In this document: in pieces, positions 34,619-43,751 of the stretch | How positions within the stretch are numbered: position 1 is the first letter of the stretch | How the letters are laid out: each line of letters begins with the position of its first letter | From: Sinorhizobium alkalisoli | GTDB taxonomy: Bacteria; Pseudomonadota; Alphaproteobacteria; Rhizobiales; Rhizobiaceae | Assembly: GCF_008932245.1 (NCBI RefSeq) | Contig: NZ_CP034909.1 | Coordinates: 1,116,001-1,180,000 of the forward strand | Reading direction: 5' to 3' | Length of the DNA stretch: 64,000 nt | The notes under the pieces: generated by a model | The model's input: only the letters and a program-made list of their open reading frames with translations | Databases searched by the model: none | What the model was told of the DNA's origin: nothing | Made by a program: the position numbers and the translations under genes

Positions 34619-35467
34619 TCACTTGGCGAGTGCGGTGAGCCCGGCCACGAACTGGTCTATGAAGAGCGTATAAAGGATCGAAACCGGGATGCTGGCGATC
34701 AAGGCGCCGGCGAGCAGCGATCCCCACCGGAATACGTCGCCCCGCACCAGTTCGGAGGGCACGCCGATGCTCACCGTCTTCTGCACGGAGTTCTGCACGA
34801 AAGCCAGTGCATAGATGAACTCGCTGGTCGACAGGGTAAAAGCGAATACGACGACCGTGAGGATGCCCGGAACGGCAAGCGGCAGAACCGCGTAGACGAA
34901 TGCTCCGAGCCGGCCATACCCGTCGACCATCGCCTGCTCCTCGATGTCCCTCGGTATCGCCTTGAAAAAGCCGAGCATGAGCCAGGTGCAAAACGGCACG
35001 GTGAAGGTCGGATAGGCGACGACCAGCGCCCAGAGCGAGTTTTGCAGCCCGAGGAAGGCCATCACCTTGGCGAACGGCAAGAACAAGAGCGTCGGCGGGA
35101 CCAGATAGGTGAGGAAGATACCTATGCCGAGCGTTTCGCCCCAACGGCCGGCAAGCCGGGCAAGGCTATAGGCGGCGGGGATCACCAGAACCAGGGTGAT
35201 GATGACGACGAGGGCGCCAACCAGAAAAGAGTTGAGGAGCCAGGTCAGGAACTTGGTGTTTCCGAACAGAAGATCGAGATTGGCCATGGTCGGCGCCTCA
35301 GTGAACCAGAACGGATTGTTCTGCGGGTCGTAGAGGTCCGATTCGCGCTTGAAGGCGGTGATCAGCATCACATAGAAGGGAAGTGCCGAGAACAGCGTGA
35401 ATAGCCCGATCCCCGTATAGGCCGCCATGCGCCAGCCTGCCTGCGTCGATTGCGCCCGGACATCCAT
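34619..35467 (-). CDS. ABC transporter permease, MalG-like (CUT1)
   Basis: The 282-residue permease has six membrane helices and the EAA loop EEQAMVDGYGRLGAFVYAVLPLAVPGI (about residues 177-203), which contacts the ATPase. It is the inner-membrane half of a binding-protein-dependent importer and pairs with the permease encoded directly upstream (3-base gap). The whole system is SBP, ATPase, permease, permease on the minus strand. The substrate cannot be read from sequence but CUT1 systems usually import sugars, polyols or glycerol phosphates. Confidence 0.92.
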   Translation of the reverse strand: MDVRAQSTQAGWRMAAYTGIGLFTLFSALPFYVMLITAFKRESDLYDPQNNPFWFTEAPTMANLDLLFGNTKFLTWLLNSFLVGALVVIITLVLVIPAAYSLARLAGRWGETLGIGIFLTYLVPPTLLFLPFAKVMAFLGLQNSLWALVVAYPTFTVPFCTWLMLGFFKAIPRDIEEQAMVDGYGRLGAFVYAVLPLAVPGILTVVVFAFTLSTSEFIYALAFVQNSVQKTVSIGVPSELVRGDVFRWGSLLAGALIASIPVSILYTLFIDQFVAGLTALAK

Positions 35468-35470
35468 GCG

Positions 35471-36415
35471 TCAAACCTCCCGCCGGCGGATGAGCATCAG
35501 GACGATTGCCGACAATGCCGTCAGCACCGGGAACATGAAAAGCGCAACCGCTGCGCCCTGTCCCAGCGAACCGCCTTGCACCCCGGTGAAGAAGGCGAGG
35601 GTGGTCAACACGTGGGTGGAATTGGCAGGTCCGCCGCGAGTGAGAATGTAGACAAGCACCATGTCCGTGAAGGTGAACACGAAGGTGAAAAGAACAGCGA
35701 TGCCGAAGATGGGCAGCATCATCGGCAAGGTTATCTGAAACAGGCGTCGGAAATAGCCGGCCCCGTCGATGAGCGCCTGTTCCTCAACTTCCCGGGGGAT
35801 GGAATTGAGGCCGGCAAGTACGATCACGGTGCCGAGCGGCAGGATGCGCCAGACATTCACCAGGATGATGGATGCCATGGGCAGTCCGCCGCTGCCCAGC
35901 CAGTAGAGATTGGTGGTCGGGCCGAACAGCGCGCCGGGTTGCCCGAGCAGTCCCGCCTCGCGAAGAGACCAGTCGATGGGGCTGAAGATGGAATCGAACA
36001 TCCACAGCCATCCGATGACACTGAGCGAGACCGGTGCGGTCCACGGCAGCAGAATGAGGAACCGCACCAGCCACTTGCCCCGGAAGGACCTTATCAGGAG
36101 TTCCGCCTGGATCGTGCCGAGCACAAGCACGACCACGAGCGTCATGCCGGACAGGAGGAAAGTGTTGTAGAGCGTCTGCTGAAAGGTCGGGTCGCCGATC
36201 AGGGCCCGGAAATTCGCCAGCCCCACGAAAGGGGCATCCGTTCCGCCAGTCGTCACGTCGCTCAGGCTATAGTAAATGGAAAGGACAAACGGCACGCCCA
36301 TCAACGCCACGATATAAATGATCGCGGGTGCGATCAGGGCGCCGGCGAGCAGCCTGTCGGAGTCGAGCAGCCGCTGCCGCGTTCCGTATTCCTCCAGGAT
36401 CTCTGTCGCCATCAT
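35471..36415 (-). CDS. ABC transporter permease, MalF-like (CUT1)
   Basis: The 314-residue permease has six membrane helices, a periplasmic stretch at residues 40-80 (SLSDVTTGGTDAPFVGLANF) typical of MalF/UgpA proteins, and the EAA loop EEQALIDGAGYFRRLFQITLP. Its start touches the ATPase stop (TGA directly followed by ATG), and the next permease begins three bases after its own stop. The tight spacing indicates one transcript. Confidence 0.92.
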   Translation of the reverse strand: MMATEILEEYGTRQRLLDSDRLLAGALIAPAIIYIVALMGVPFVLSIYYSLSDVTTGGTDAPFVGLANFRALIGDPTFQQTLYNTFLLSGMTLVVVLVLGTIQAELLIRSFRGKWLVRFLILLPWTAPVSLSVIGWLWMFDSIFSPIDWSLREAGLLGQPGALFGPTTNLYWLGSGGLPMASIILVNVWRILPLGTVIVLAGLNSIPREVEEQALIDGAGYFRRLFQITLPMMLPIFGIAVLFTFVFTFTDMVLVYILTRGGPANSTHVLTTLAFFTGVQGGSLGQGAAVALFMFPVLTALSAIVLMLIRRREV

Positions 36416-37444
36416 TCAGTCCTTCCGCAGGCCCGTCGCCGGGTCGAAGTGGCGTATGGCCGGGCGCGGAACCTCGAAGGGGTATTCCGCTCCTTCGGCG
36501 ATATAGCCGCTCACCAGTGCCGTCGGCAGTGTCGCGAGCACCTCCGGCGGCGGCTCTCTCTCGTCCTCGGCGACGTAGCCGTACACGAGGACTTCGCTAC
36601 CGAGTTCCTCGACCTGGACCACGCGAAATGTCAGCTGCTCCATGTCTCCCGAGTTTGGCCCCCGGCCGCGTGGAAAAAAATCTTCCGCGTGGAAACCGAT
36701 CAGCGTTCCGTTGCGCTGAACGAGATTCATGGGCGGCGACCCCATGAACTGAGCCACGAAGGTGTTGACCGGGTTGCGGTAAATATCGAGCGGCGCGCCG
36801 ATCTGCTCGATGCGGCCGGCATTCATCACCGCCACCCGCTCGCCGAGGCCCATGGCTTCGACCTGGTCGTGCGTCACGTAAATGGTGGTCACGCCCGTTT
36901 CCCGGTGCAGGCGCTTCAGTTCCCGGCGTGCGGAATGCCGCAGCTTGGCGTCGAGATTGGATAGCGGTTCGTCCATCAGAAAAATCGCCGGCTCCCTGAC
37001 CAGGGCCCGTGCCAAAGCGACGCGCTGGCGCTCCCCCCCGGAGAGTGCCCGCGGCCTCCGGTCAAGGAGGTGGCTGATGCTCAAAAGATTGGCTGCCCAC
37101 GTCACGCGGGAGCGGATCTTGTCCGCCGGCATGTGCGAAGCCTGTAGCGGGAAGGCGATGTTCCTGTATGCCGTCTTGTGGGGGTAGAGGGCATAACTCT
37201 GGAAGACCATGGCAATGTTGCGGGTCTTTGGAGGCAGGCGGTTTGCAAGCCGCCCGCCTATGTAGACCTCGCCGGATGTGGGCTTCTCCAGGCCCGCGAT
37301 CGTCCGCATCAAGGTTGTCTTGCCGGAACCGGATGCGCCAAGCAGGACAATGAACTCGCCGTTTTTCACGTCGAGATCGACGCCGTCCACCGCCCTGACT
37401 TGACCGAAGTGGGTATGAAGGTCGCGTGTCTCGAGCGTAGCCAA
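36416..37444 (-). CDS. ABC transporter ATP-binding protein, UgpC/MalK-like
   Basis: The 342-residue ATPase has Walker A GASGSGKT (residues 36-43), the signature LSGGERQRVALARAL, Walker B AIFLMDEPLSNLD, the switch histidine in VTHDQVEAM, and a C-terminal OB-fold (TOBE) domain from about residue 240. I set the start at TTG 37444 (read as MATLETRDL), because AGGAG lies seven bases upstream. A longer frame from ATG 37471 would include that ribosome-binding site. It energises the two permeases that follow. Confidence 0.92.
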   Translation of the reverse strand: MATLETRDLHTHFGQVRAVDGVDLDVKNGEFIVLLGASGSGKTTLMRTIAGLEKPTSGEVYIGGRLANRLPPKTRNIAMVFQSYALYPHKTAYRNIAFPLQASHMPADKIRSRVTWAANLLSISHLLDRRPRALSGGERQRVALARALVREPAIFLMDEPLSNLDAKLRHSARRELKRLHRETGVTTIYVTHDQVEAMGLGERVAVMNAGRIEQIGAPLDIYRNPVNTFVAQFMGSPPMNLVQRNGTLIGFHAEDFFPRGRGPNSGDMEQLTFRVVQVEELGSEVLVYGYVAEDEREPPPEVLATLPTALVSGYIAEGAEYPFEVPRPAIRHFDPATGLRKD

Positions 37445-37511
37445 TGCCTTTCTCCTGTCCCGCGGTCGCAAACGAGCTGGACTCCCTATCGGGGGGCCAG
37501 CCTTTCACGGG

Positions 37512-38984
37512 TCAGCCGCCCTGGACCAGTCCGCGGTTGCGCCACGCCTCGAAGACCTTGCGGATCTGGGCGGCGGCATCCTTGACCGCCTCTTCCGGCG
37601 CGATTTGCCCGCGCGCAACATTGGCCATCATGTTGGGGATCACGAAGGTACTGAAGACCTCCCCGATGGCCGGATTGGCGTAGCCGGGATGGCCCAGATT
37701 CGTCGTCCACTCGGCAGCGGATTTCAGCGCTCTGAGCTTGCCGTCGGCCTCGTCCTCCAGCTTGAACGGATCGTTGTCGAACCAGGCCGCTGTGAGATCG
37801 TTCAGGGTCTTCGCTTCGGCCACCGTAGCATAGCTGCGCTGGCCGCTTGCGATCGGCGCTTCCGGGAAGCTCGGCGAATTATAGAGCTTGCTCTGATACA
37901 TGGCCTCGTCATAGTTCGCGACCAGGTGGGCGATGAACTGCTTGGCCGTGTCGGCGTTGTCCCCGGCGAAAGTGGGAATGACGTAGTTGTAAAGTACGTG
38001 GACGTTGCCCCAGCCGGTGCCGCCGGGTCCCTTCAGAGCCGGTGTGAAGAAGATGTCCTTGGCGATGTCGGGCCGGGCTTCCTGTGCCGAGCGATAGGCC
38101 GATATCGAATTCAGGATATAGGAAGCGCGGCCGGCAATCAGCGCCTGATTATTGGAGGCCGCGTTCCAGGAGAACACCTCCGGCGTCAGCGCGTTGTCAT
38201 ACAGGTCCTTCATGTACTTCACCGCGTCAACGGTGCGTTTCAGATTCTCACCCTGGTCGAGGATAATGGTACCGTTCTCGTCCTGCAGCGACGTATCGAA
38301 AGACCACAGCACGGCGCGTGCCGCCATGTTGGAATCGATCTCTTGCGACAGGCCGATGCCGACTTGCACGCCTTGCTCGTTCTTGATCCTCGCTCCGACG
38401 GTCAGAAGGTCTTCCCAGGTCACCGGTCCGTCGGCCATGCCGGCCTTCTCCCAAAGTGATTTCCGGTAATCGCCGGGATCGATCGTCCATCCGTGGCAGA
38501 AGGCGTAGTGCTTCTTCGTCACTGGATTGTAGCTCACTCGCTCGGCAACGCCGAAAGGCTTGCCGTATTTGCTGGCCATCTCCTGGTTGATATCCGCCAT
38601 GTCGATCAGGCTCGGCTCGAACTGGGCGGCCTCCGGCCCAAGTTCGATCAGGTGGTGGCCGGAGCCGGCCGAAATCTCGGAGGCTGTCGTCGCGGCAAGA
38701 TCGGCAATGTTGATGTAATCCACGCTCACTTGAACGCCGTTCTCTTCCCCCCATTTCTTGGCAAAAGCATCGAACCAGGTGTCGTATGCGGGAACGAAAT
38801 GGCTCCATTGGAGAATTCTGAGGGTCTTGTCCTGGGCTCTGGCGCTCGTAATGACCCAGGGGGCGACCGCCGCGGCTACGCCGAGCGCGCTGCCGGCTGC
38901 GACAAAGGTCCTTCTGGTGATCCGAGCGTCCTTGCCCGTGCGGGACTGCCTGCGGCGAGATTGTTCATGTTTTGTTCCACTCAT
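37512..38984 (-). CDS. ABC transporter substrate-binding protein, Tat-exported
   Basis: The 490-residue binding protein has a twin-arginine signal (RITRRTFVAAGSALGVAAA, residues 21-39) with cleavage after ARA50. The mature part belongs to the SBP_bac_1 cluster (TLRILQWSHFVPAYDTWFDAFAKKW at the start). Tat export of a CUT1 binding protein suggests folding, or ligand or cofactor binding, before export. ATG 38984 has GGAGGAGG upstream; the longer frame is not credible. It heads the four-gene transporter. The ligand is unknown. Confidence 0.9.
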   Translation of the reverse strand: MSGTKHEQSRRRQSRTGKDARITRRTFVAAGSALGVAAAVAPWVITSARAQDKTLRILQWSHFVPAYDTWFDAFAKKWGEENGVQVSVDYINIADLAATTASEISAGSGHHLIELGPEAAQFEPSLIDMADINQEMASKYGKPFGVAERVSYNPVTKKHYAFCHGWTIDPGDYRKSLWEKAGMADGPVTWEDLLTVGARIKNEQGVQVGIGLSQEIDSNMAARAVLWSFDTSLQDENGTIILDQGENLKRTVDAVKYMKDLYDNALTPEVFSWNAASNNQALIAGRASYILNSISAYRSAQEARPDIAKDIFFTPALKGPGGTGWGNVHVLYNYVIPTFAGDNADTAKQFIAHLVANYDEAMYQSKLYNSPSFPEAPIASGQRSYATVAEAKTLNDLTAAWFDNDPFKLEDEADGKLRALKSAAEWTTNLGHPGYANPAIGEVFSTFVIPNMMANVARGQIAPEEAVKDAAAQIRKVFEAWRNRGLVQGG

Positions 38985-39569
38985 GGTCCTCCTCCTCGCG
39001 TCGTGCCCTTCTTGTGAGCGACGCTCTAGCGGGATACAGGAATCCCGTGATATTCCTCTCTTATTTTTACGCCACTTGGTCACCGTTGGCCAGTTTTCAG
39101 TCAGTTGCGACGCTTTGCGCTTTGAGCCGCTGCTGTCCTGTCGTTGTAGCGCCGAAACCGACAAAGCCGCAGTTTCGTGCCGTGCATTTGCCCTATGGGC
39201 GGAGGTCGGACGGCTTCCAGTACACGGACTGGGATAATCGGTTGTTTCAACGCCGAAAATTTCGTGTTGGCCTGCTCCTGCGAAGTGCATCGAGGCAGCC
39301 TGGGCAGGCTTGATTTCCCGAGCCTGCCGGAGCACCATTCGTGTCGGTCGCTGGCGCCAATGGTGCGGTGGCCGCTGAAAGGCCGGGTGTCGGTGCGATT
39401 TCGATCAGGAGGGTGCGAAATTGCGCGGCGTCGGAAACAGGCACGGATTCCTGCGGCCGGCTGCATGGATGTCATCGCGACCTTTTGCGTGATGGGCAGG
39501 CGTGCGTCGTCTCGATACGGTCAGGACCTCTTCCGTCTGCCCGGCATGATCGTAACGGGAGATGTGTGC
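38985..39569. other. Divergent intergenic region upstream of the ABC importer
   Basis: The 585 bases carry the promoters of the minus-strand importer and the plus-strand CBS gene. The frame upstream of the CBS protein stays open from 39177 but has no recognisable homology and is Cys/Arg-rich, so I do not call it coding. No repressor gene or clear operator was found. Confidence 0.4.
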
Positions 39570-39998
39570 ATGTCAGTACGAGCAATCCTTAACGAAAAAG
39601 GCCGCAATGTCGTGACCGTCGCGCCGCAGGTGACGGTGCAGGAAGCGGCGACCTTTCTCCACGACAATCACATCGGCGCCGTGGTCGTTCTCGATCCGGA
39701 CGACCGTATCGTCGGCATTCTCACGGAACGCGACATCGTCGCCGCGATTGCAAAATACGGTGCCCCCTGTCTCGACCAGCCGGTTTCGTCCGTGATGTGG
39801 GAGAATGTCTATTGCTGCCGTGAGGAGATGACTGTTCAGACGCTCATGGAGATGATGAGCAAATTGCGCGCGCGCCATCTGCCCGTGGAAACGGGGGGGC
39901 GTCTCGCCGGCATCATATCGATCGGTGACGTGGTCAAATACCACATTCGCGCCATGGAGCGCGAAACCGAAGAGATCAAGGCCTATATCGCAGGGTGA
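39570..39998 (+). CDS. CBS-domain pair protein
   Basis: The 142-residue cytoplasmic protein consists of two CBS domains: residues 1-65 (GRNVVTVAPQVTVQEAATFLHDNHIGAVVVLD...GILTERDIV) and 75-130 (ENVYCCREEMTVQTLMEMMSKLRARHLPV...GIISIGDVVKYH). CBS pairs bind adenosyl ligands such as AMP, ATP or NAD and act as energy sensors. ATG 39570 has GGGAG upstream. It is convergent with the patatin gene, and a GC-rich hairpin (about 40003-40027, no T-tail) lies between them. Confidence 0.9.
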   Translation: MSVRAILNEKGRNVVTVAPQVTVQEAATFLHDNHIGAVVVLDPDDRIVGILTERDIVAAIAKYGAPCLDQPVSSVMWENVYCCREEMTVQTLMEMMSKLRARHLPVETGGRLAGIISIGDVVKYHIRAMERETEEIKAYIAG

Positions 39999-40099
39999 CG
40001 AGGAGGGGCGGCGACGGGCCGCCCCTTCGTCGCAACATCGGGCGGCGCGAAGGCCACGGCAGCAGTTTCCGTATGCTACCTCGATGCGTGGGGATATGT

Positions 40100-40136
40100 G
40101 GCAGCGCGTCTGAAAAGACGCGCGGCGCTGTCGCCG
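40100..40136 (-). repeat. Repeat module A in reverse orientation
   Basis: Read on the minus strand it gives CAGCGCCGCGCGTCTTTTCA followed by GACGCGCTGCC, the core of module A. It lies two bases after the stop of the patatin gene, where its perfect inner stem (GCGCGTCT/AGACGCGC) could help end transcription. Confidence 0.65.
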
Positions 40137-40137
40137 G

Positions 40138-41100
40138 TCAGCGGATCAGGGCTTCCTGCATGCGCTGGATTTCGGTCAGTCTGGCCTTTGCCTCCTGGTA
40201 ACCACGATCGATCGCTTTGCCCGCGCGATGAAACTCCGACAAACCTATGTCGTTCAGCTTCGGGTGGAGGGCGAGATCCGGCGGATCGCCGGCAAGCCGT
40301 GCCCGGGAGATGCGATCCTGGATAATGTTGAAGGCCTGAACCATGGCGCTGGTCATGCCGAGGCGCGCCGAATGGTGCCCGTTAGCCTTGGCTGGCTCGT
40401 CGGGGGTTTCAATGCCTGCATTGTGCTTGACGACGGCCGAGCGGCCATAAAGATCGTAGTTCAGATTGACGGCGACGACCAGCTGCTGCTCGTGGGCACG
40501 GCAGACCGAAACGGGCACGGGGTTCACCAGCGCCCCGTCCATCAGCGTGCGGCCATTGGCATTGATCGGCTCGAAAATGCCCGGCAGCGCATAGGAGGCG
40601 CGAATGGCGGTAATGAGCGCGCCCTTCTCGAGCCATACCTCGTGGCCGCTGTGAACCTCCGTCGCGACGGCAACGAAGGGACGGTCGAGGGCCTCGATGC
40701 TGAGATCCTGTAGATGCTCTTGCATCCGTTTGGTGAGCCGCAGGCCGCCGAACAATCCGCCGCCTCCGATCGCGAAATCGAGCAGGCCGGCGATGCGGCG
40801 TACCGTGAGCGAGCGGGCGAAGCTTTCCAGCTCGTCGAGTTTCCCGGCGAGATAACAGCCGCCGACGAGGGCACCGATCGAAGTTCCGGCGATCATGCCG
40901 ATCTCGATGCCTTCCTCGTCGAGCGCTCGCAACACGCCGATATGGGCCCAGCCACGGGCCGCGCCGCCGCCAAGCGCGATTGCAATCCTTGGTTTTTTCG
41001 GCTGAGGCATCGGTTCCGGAGGAGTGGTCGTCAGTGATGTGCCATCCGGGCCGGAAAGATCGGTCAACTGGTTGCTGCGCGTAAATGTCCAGTTCAACAT
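40138..41100 (-). CDS. Patatin-like phospholipase (RssA/NTE family)
   Basis: The 320-residue protein has the patatin dyad and oxyanion loop: GGGAARG (residues 44-50), nucleophile S74 in GTSIG, and the aspartate in LMDGALVNPVPV. Bacterial members hydrolyse phospholipids or acyl esters, and some are effectors, but this one has no export signal. ATG 41100 has GGAGG eight bases upstream. The 30 residues before the core are variable, and ATG 41010 is an alternative start. Confidence 0.9.
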   Translation of the reverse strand: MLNWTFTRSNQLTDLSGPDGTSLTTTPPEPMPQPKKPRIAIALGGGAARGWAHIGVLRALDEEGIEIGMIAGTSIGALVGGCYLAGKLDELESFARSLTVRRIAGLLDFAIGGGGLFGGLRLTKRMQEHLQDLSIEALDRPFVAVATEVHSGHEVWLEKGALITAIRASYALPGIFEPINANGRTLMDGALVNPVPVSVCRAHEQQLVVAVNLNYDLYGRSAVVKHNAGIETPDEPAKANGHHSARLGMTSAMVQAFNIIQDRISRARLAGDPPDLALHPKLNDIGLSEFHRAGKAIDRGYQEAKARLTEIQRMQEALIR

Positions 41101-41411
41101 CCGGCACCTCCAACGCCGAACAGATCACCCAAATCGCGCGTCTTGTTGGGAAGCCCTGCCAAGCCGGCGACGATGCCGGTCTTGTCTGAATTCATCGCTG
41201 AAAGACTGGCACCACAAGAGATTTATAACACCGAACCTGTCGCGCGTGCGGCGTGTCCGGTAAACATTGGATACAGCCTGCAATACAACTCGGTTCGCTT
41301 ACAGTGACGCAGGAACCACTTGCATCAATAATGATTAGGCGCCCGTTTGGTTTCTAAAAAATGAATATAACACGGAAGTGAAGCAAGAAAATGCAGAACC
41401 CTGCCACGGAC
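41101..41411. other. Intergenic region between the patatin gene and hisI
   Basis: These 311 bases include an AT-rich stretch (41320-41375) near the 3' end of hisI. No gene, repeat or clear regulatory signal was found. Confidence 0.35.
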
Positions 41412-41870
41412 CTATCCTTGGCCGTAGATATCGGCCGGATCGAAGTGCCGGTGGTCGTCCTCGATCGACACCGCCGCCTTGCCTCCCTCGATGCCAACCG
41501 TGCGGTAGAAGCAGGAACGGCGTCCGGTATGGCAGGTGGCGTCGTGGCCGGCGACCGTTACTTTCAGCCAGACGGCGTCCTGATCGCAATCGGTCCTGAT
41601 CTCCTGGACCGTCTGCACATTGCCTGAGCTCTCGCCCTTCTTCCAAAGGCGGTTGCGCGAGCGGCTGTAATAATGGGCGATGCCGGTTTCGATCGTCAGC
41701 GCGAGTGCCTCGGCGTTCATGTGTGCGACCATCAGCAACGCGCCGTCATGTGCATCCGTCACGACGGCCGTCACCAGCCCCTTCTCGTCGAAACGTGGGG
41801 TGAAGGCCGAGCCCGTCTCGAGTTCGGCCTTGTCATTGGGGGGAGGGGCGAAAGTGAGCGGCATCGGCAA
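41412..41870 (-). CDS. hisI: Phosphoribosyl-AMP cyclohydrolase
   Basis: The 152-residue enzyme opens the purine ring of phosphoribosyl-AMP, the third step of histidine synthesis. Metal-binding and catalytic residues are in [12 protein letters not shown] and [29 protein letters not shown] is the family signature. It is the monofunctional type, without the hisE domain, as usual in rhizobia. ATG 41864 two codons in is an alternative start. It lies downstream of folE on the same strand, 87 bases apart. Confidence 0.95.
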   Translation of the reverse strand: MPMPLTFAPPPNDKAELETGSAFTPRFDEKGLVTAVVTDAHDGALLMVAHMNAEALALTIETGIAHYYSRSRNRLWKKGESSGNVQTVQEIRTDCDQDAVWLKVTVAGHDATCHTGRRSCFYRTVGIEGGKAAVSIEDDHRHFDPADIYGQG

Positions 41871-41957
41871 GGGGTCCCATCCAGCGCGGCACGGCTTCTG
41901 AGGCGCACGGGCGGCGCTGCAGCAGTTTCGAAGTGCCGCCGACGGCGGCGAGGGCGC

Positions 41958-42575
41958 TTACTTGAAGCCCCTCAGCAGGGTCATGAAGCGCGCCTGTTCG
42001 GCCGGATCGGTCTTGAAGGCGCCGGTGAACGTGGTCGTGAGCGTCGTCGCGCCATGCTTCTTGACGCCGCGCATCGCCATGCACAGGTGTTCGGCCTCGA
42101 CCATCACCGCCACGCCGCGGGGCGCGAGCGTTTCGTCGATCGCCCGGGCGATTTGGGCCGTCATTGCTTCCTGGGTCTGCAGACGTCGGGCATAGATGTC
42201 GACGGCCCGGGCGATCTTGGAGAGACCAAGCACCCGCCCGTTCGGCAGATAGGCCACATGCGCCTTGCCGATGATCGGCACCATGTGATGTTCGCAGTGT
42301 GAATAGAACGGAATGTCCTTCTCGAGCACGATGTCGTCATAGCCGGAGACCTCCTCGAAGGTCCGGCCGAGCACGTCTTCGGCAACGAGGTCGTAGCCCC
42401 CGAAGATCTCGCGATACGACTTGACCACGCGCTGAGGCGTATCCCTCAGTCCTTCTCGGGTCGGGTCTTCTCCTGCCCAGCGCAACAATACGCGAACGGC
42501 TTCCTCGGCTTCCTTCTGCGAAGGGCGACCGCTGGTGTCGTCGAGCACAGGGAAATTCTTTACGATGGCGTCCAT
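41958..42575 (-). CDS. folE: GTP cyclohydrolase I
   Basis: The 205-residue enzyme converts GTP to dihydroneopterin triphosphate, the first step of folate synthesis. Zinc ligands are in [12 protein letters not shown] and [10 protein letters not shown], and the GTP-site segments include [20 protein letters not shown] and [13 protein letters not shown] 42575 has AGGGG upstream. It probably shares a transcript with hisI, which uses a mechanistically similar ring-opening reaction. Confidence 0.95.
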   Translation of the reverse strand: MDAIVKNFPVLDDTSGRPSQKEAEEAVRVLLRWAGEDPTREGLRDTPQRVVKSYREIFGGYDLVAEDVLGRTFEEVSGYDDIVLEKDIPFYSHCEHHMVPIIGKAHVAYLPNGRVLGLSKIARAVDIYARRLQTQEAMTAQIARAIDETLAPRGVAVMVEAEHLCMAMRGVKKHGATTLTTTFTGAFKTDPAEQARFMTLLRGFK

Positions 42576-42917
42576 ATGGCCCCTATTTGCAAGCAATGCG
42601 AGATTGCTGACGTTTTACCTTTCGGACAACTCGCCACTGGCCATTCGCCTAACCCTGCAGGCTTGGGTTCCGTTGGCGGGCTCCGGGGCTTTCGGGTCCT
42701 GGCTCAGCAGTGCACTGGACCGTCCGGCACGGTTTCCCAAACAACAGGCGACACTTGTCCCCTTGCGGAACTGTCACCCCAACACGACATAGCATATAGT
42801 ATGGTGCCACATGGATGAAAGAGGCAGGGCATGCCACGCCGTGCTTTTTTCCCCTCTACCGGAGAAAATCATGCGCCGATCACCCAAAACCGCGAAAAAT
42901 CAGTCGGATCGCGCCAG
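42576..42917. other. Divergent intergenic region between folE and the NifU-like gene
   Basis: The 342 bases hold promoters for both directions. A possible upstream start of the NifU-like gene at 42831 has a ribosome-binding site, but the added residues are not conserved. No other feature was recognised. Confidence 0.35.
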
Positions 42918-43364
42918 ATGATGGATGACATTTACAACAGTCGGATTCTCGAGTTCGCCGGCAACATTCCGCGTATCGGAATGCTCGCCGACGCCGATGC
43001 GGAAGCCGCGGCGCATTCGAAGCTCTGCGGTTCGAAAGTCAGGGTGTGGCTGAAGATGGACGGCGACGTCGTCACTGATTTCGCCCATGACGTCAAGGCC
43101 TGCGCACTGGGGCAGGCCTCGTCCTCGATCATGGCGCGCCACGTCGTGGGAGCGAAGGCGGAGGAAATCCGCAAGGCCCGCCAGGACATGCTGGATATGC
43201 TCAAGGCCGATGGCGACGGGCCGTCCGGTCGCTTCGAGGACATGCGCTTCCTGATGCCGGTCCGCGACTACAAGGCCCGCCATGCCTCGACGATGCTGAC
43301 CTTCGATGCGGTCGTCGATGCGATCGGCCAGGTCGAGGCAAAGCGGCTCGCGGCCGCGGTATGA
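42918..43364 (+). CDS. NifU/IscU-like iron-sulfur scaffold protein
   Basis: The 148-residue protein matches the NifU_N family: MDDIYNSRILEFAGNIPR, SKLCGSKVRVWLKMDG, HDVKACALGQASSSIMA and PVRDYKARHASTMLTFDAV. Two of the three classical scaffold cysteines are present (LCGS and ACAL); the third is replaced by alanine in RHAST, so cluster building may differ from IscU. This variant looks common in alphaproteobacteria. ATG 42831 could extend it by 29 residues. It is followed by yidD three bases later. Confidence 0.85.
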   Translation: MMDDIYNSRILEFAGNIPRIGMLADADAEAAAHSKLCGSKVRVWLKMDGDVVTDFAHDVKACALGQASSSIMARHVVGAKAEEIRKARQDMLDMLKADGDGPSGRFEDMRFLMPVRDYKARHASTMLTFDAVVDAIGQVEAKRLAAAV

Positions 43365-43367
43365 TCG

Positions 43368-43751
43368 ATGTGCGCCCGCCCCGAGCATGAGCAGGATCTC
43401 GTCGGGTGCAAGGATCGCGCCGGCGGCAGGGGACGGAATTGGTACGGGCCGTTTCGAAGGACGCCCGGGCGTCTCTTCGGCATGGGGGTGATCCGCCTCT
43501 ATCAGCTGACGCTGTCCAGTTTCATCGGCAGTTCCTGCCGGCACCTGCCGACCTGCTCGGAATATGGTTTCGAGGCCATCGCACGGCATGGCCTCTGGGC
43601 AGGCGGTTGGCTGACGCTTTTCCGGGTCGTGCGCTGTGGCCCGGGAGGGACGTATGGTTTCGATCCGGTGCCGGACGCCCTTGCGCCGCGCCAGCGCTGG
43701 TATGTGCCCTGGCGCTACTGGCAGCGGCATCGCAAGGAGGCTGACGCGTGA
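43368..43751 (+). CDS. yidD: Membrane protein insertion efficiency factor YidD
   Basis: The 127-residue protein has the YidD core IRLYQLTLSSFIGSSCRHLPTCSEYGFEAIARHGLWAGGWLTLFRVVRCGP, with its conserved cysteines. YidD is a small membrane-associated protein assisting YidC-dependent insertion. The N-terminus is about 40 residues longer than E. coli YidD, as in other rhizobia. It begins three bases after the NifU-like gene rather than in the usual rnpA-yidD-yidC context. Confidence 0.9.
   Translation: MCARPEHEQDLVGCKDRAGGRGRNWYGPFRRTPGRLFGMGVIRLYQLTLSSFIGSSCRHLPTCSEYGFEAIARHGLWAGGWLTLFRVVRCGPGGTYGFDPVPDALAPRQRWYVPWRYWQRHRKEADA

Noticed and set aside
35450..36964. A 504-codon plus-strand frame across two ABC transporter genes
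   Set aside because: It crosses a permease gene and part of the ATPase gene on the other strand and has no recognisable domain.
39177..39569. Upstream extension of the CBS protein
   Set aside because: The frame is open but its sequence is Arg/Cys-rich and not conserved in CBS-pair proteins; ATG 39570 has a good ribosome-binding site.
41885..41940. Possible further copy of module A after hisI
   Set aside because: Only a short part (GCTGCAGCAGTTTCGAA) matches the copy at 61856; the rest has diverged too far for a firm call.
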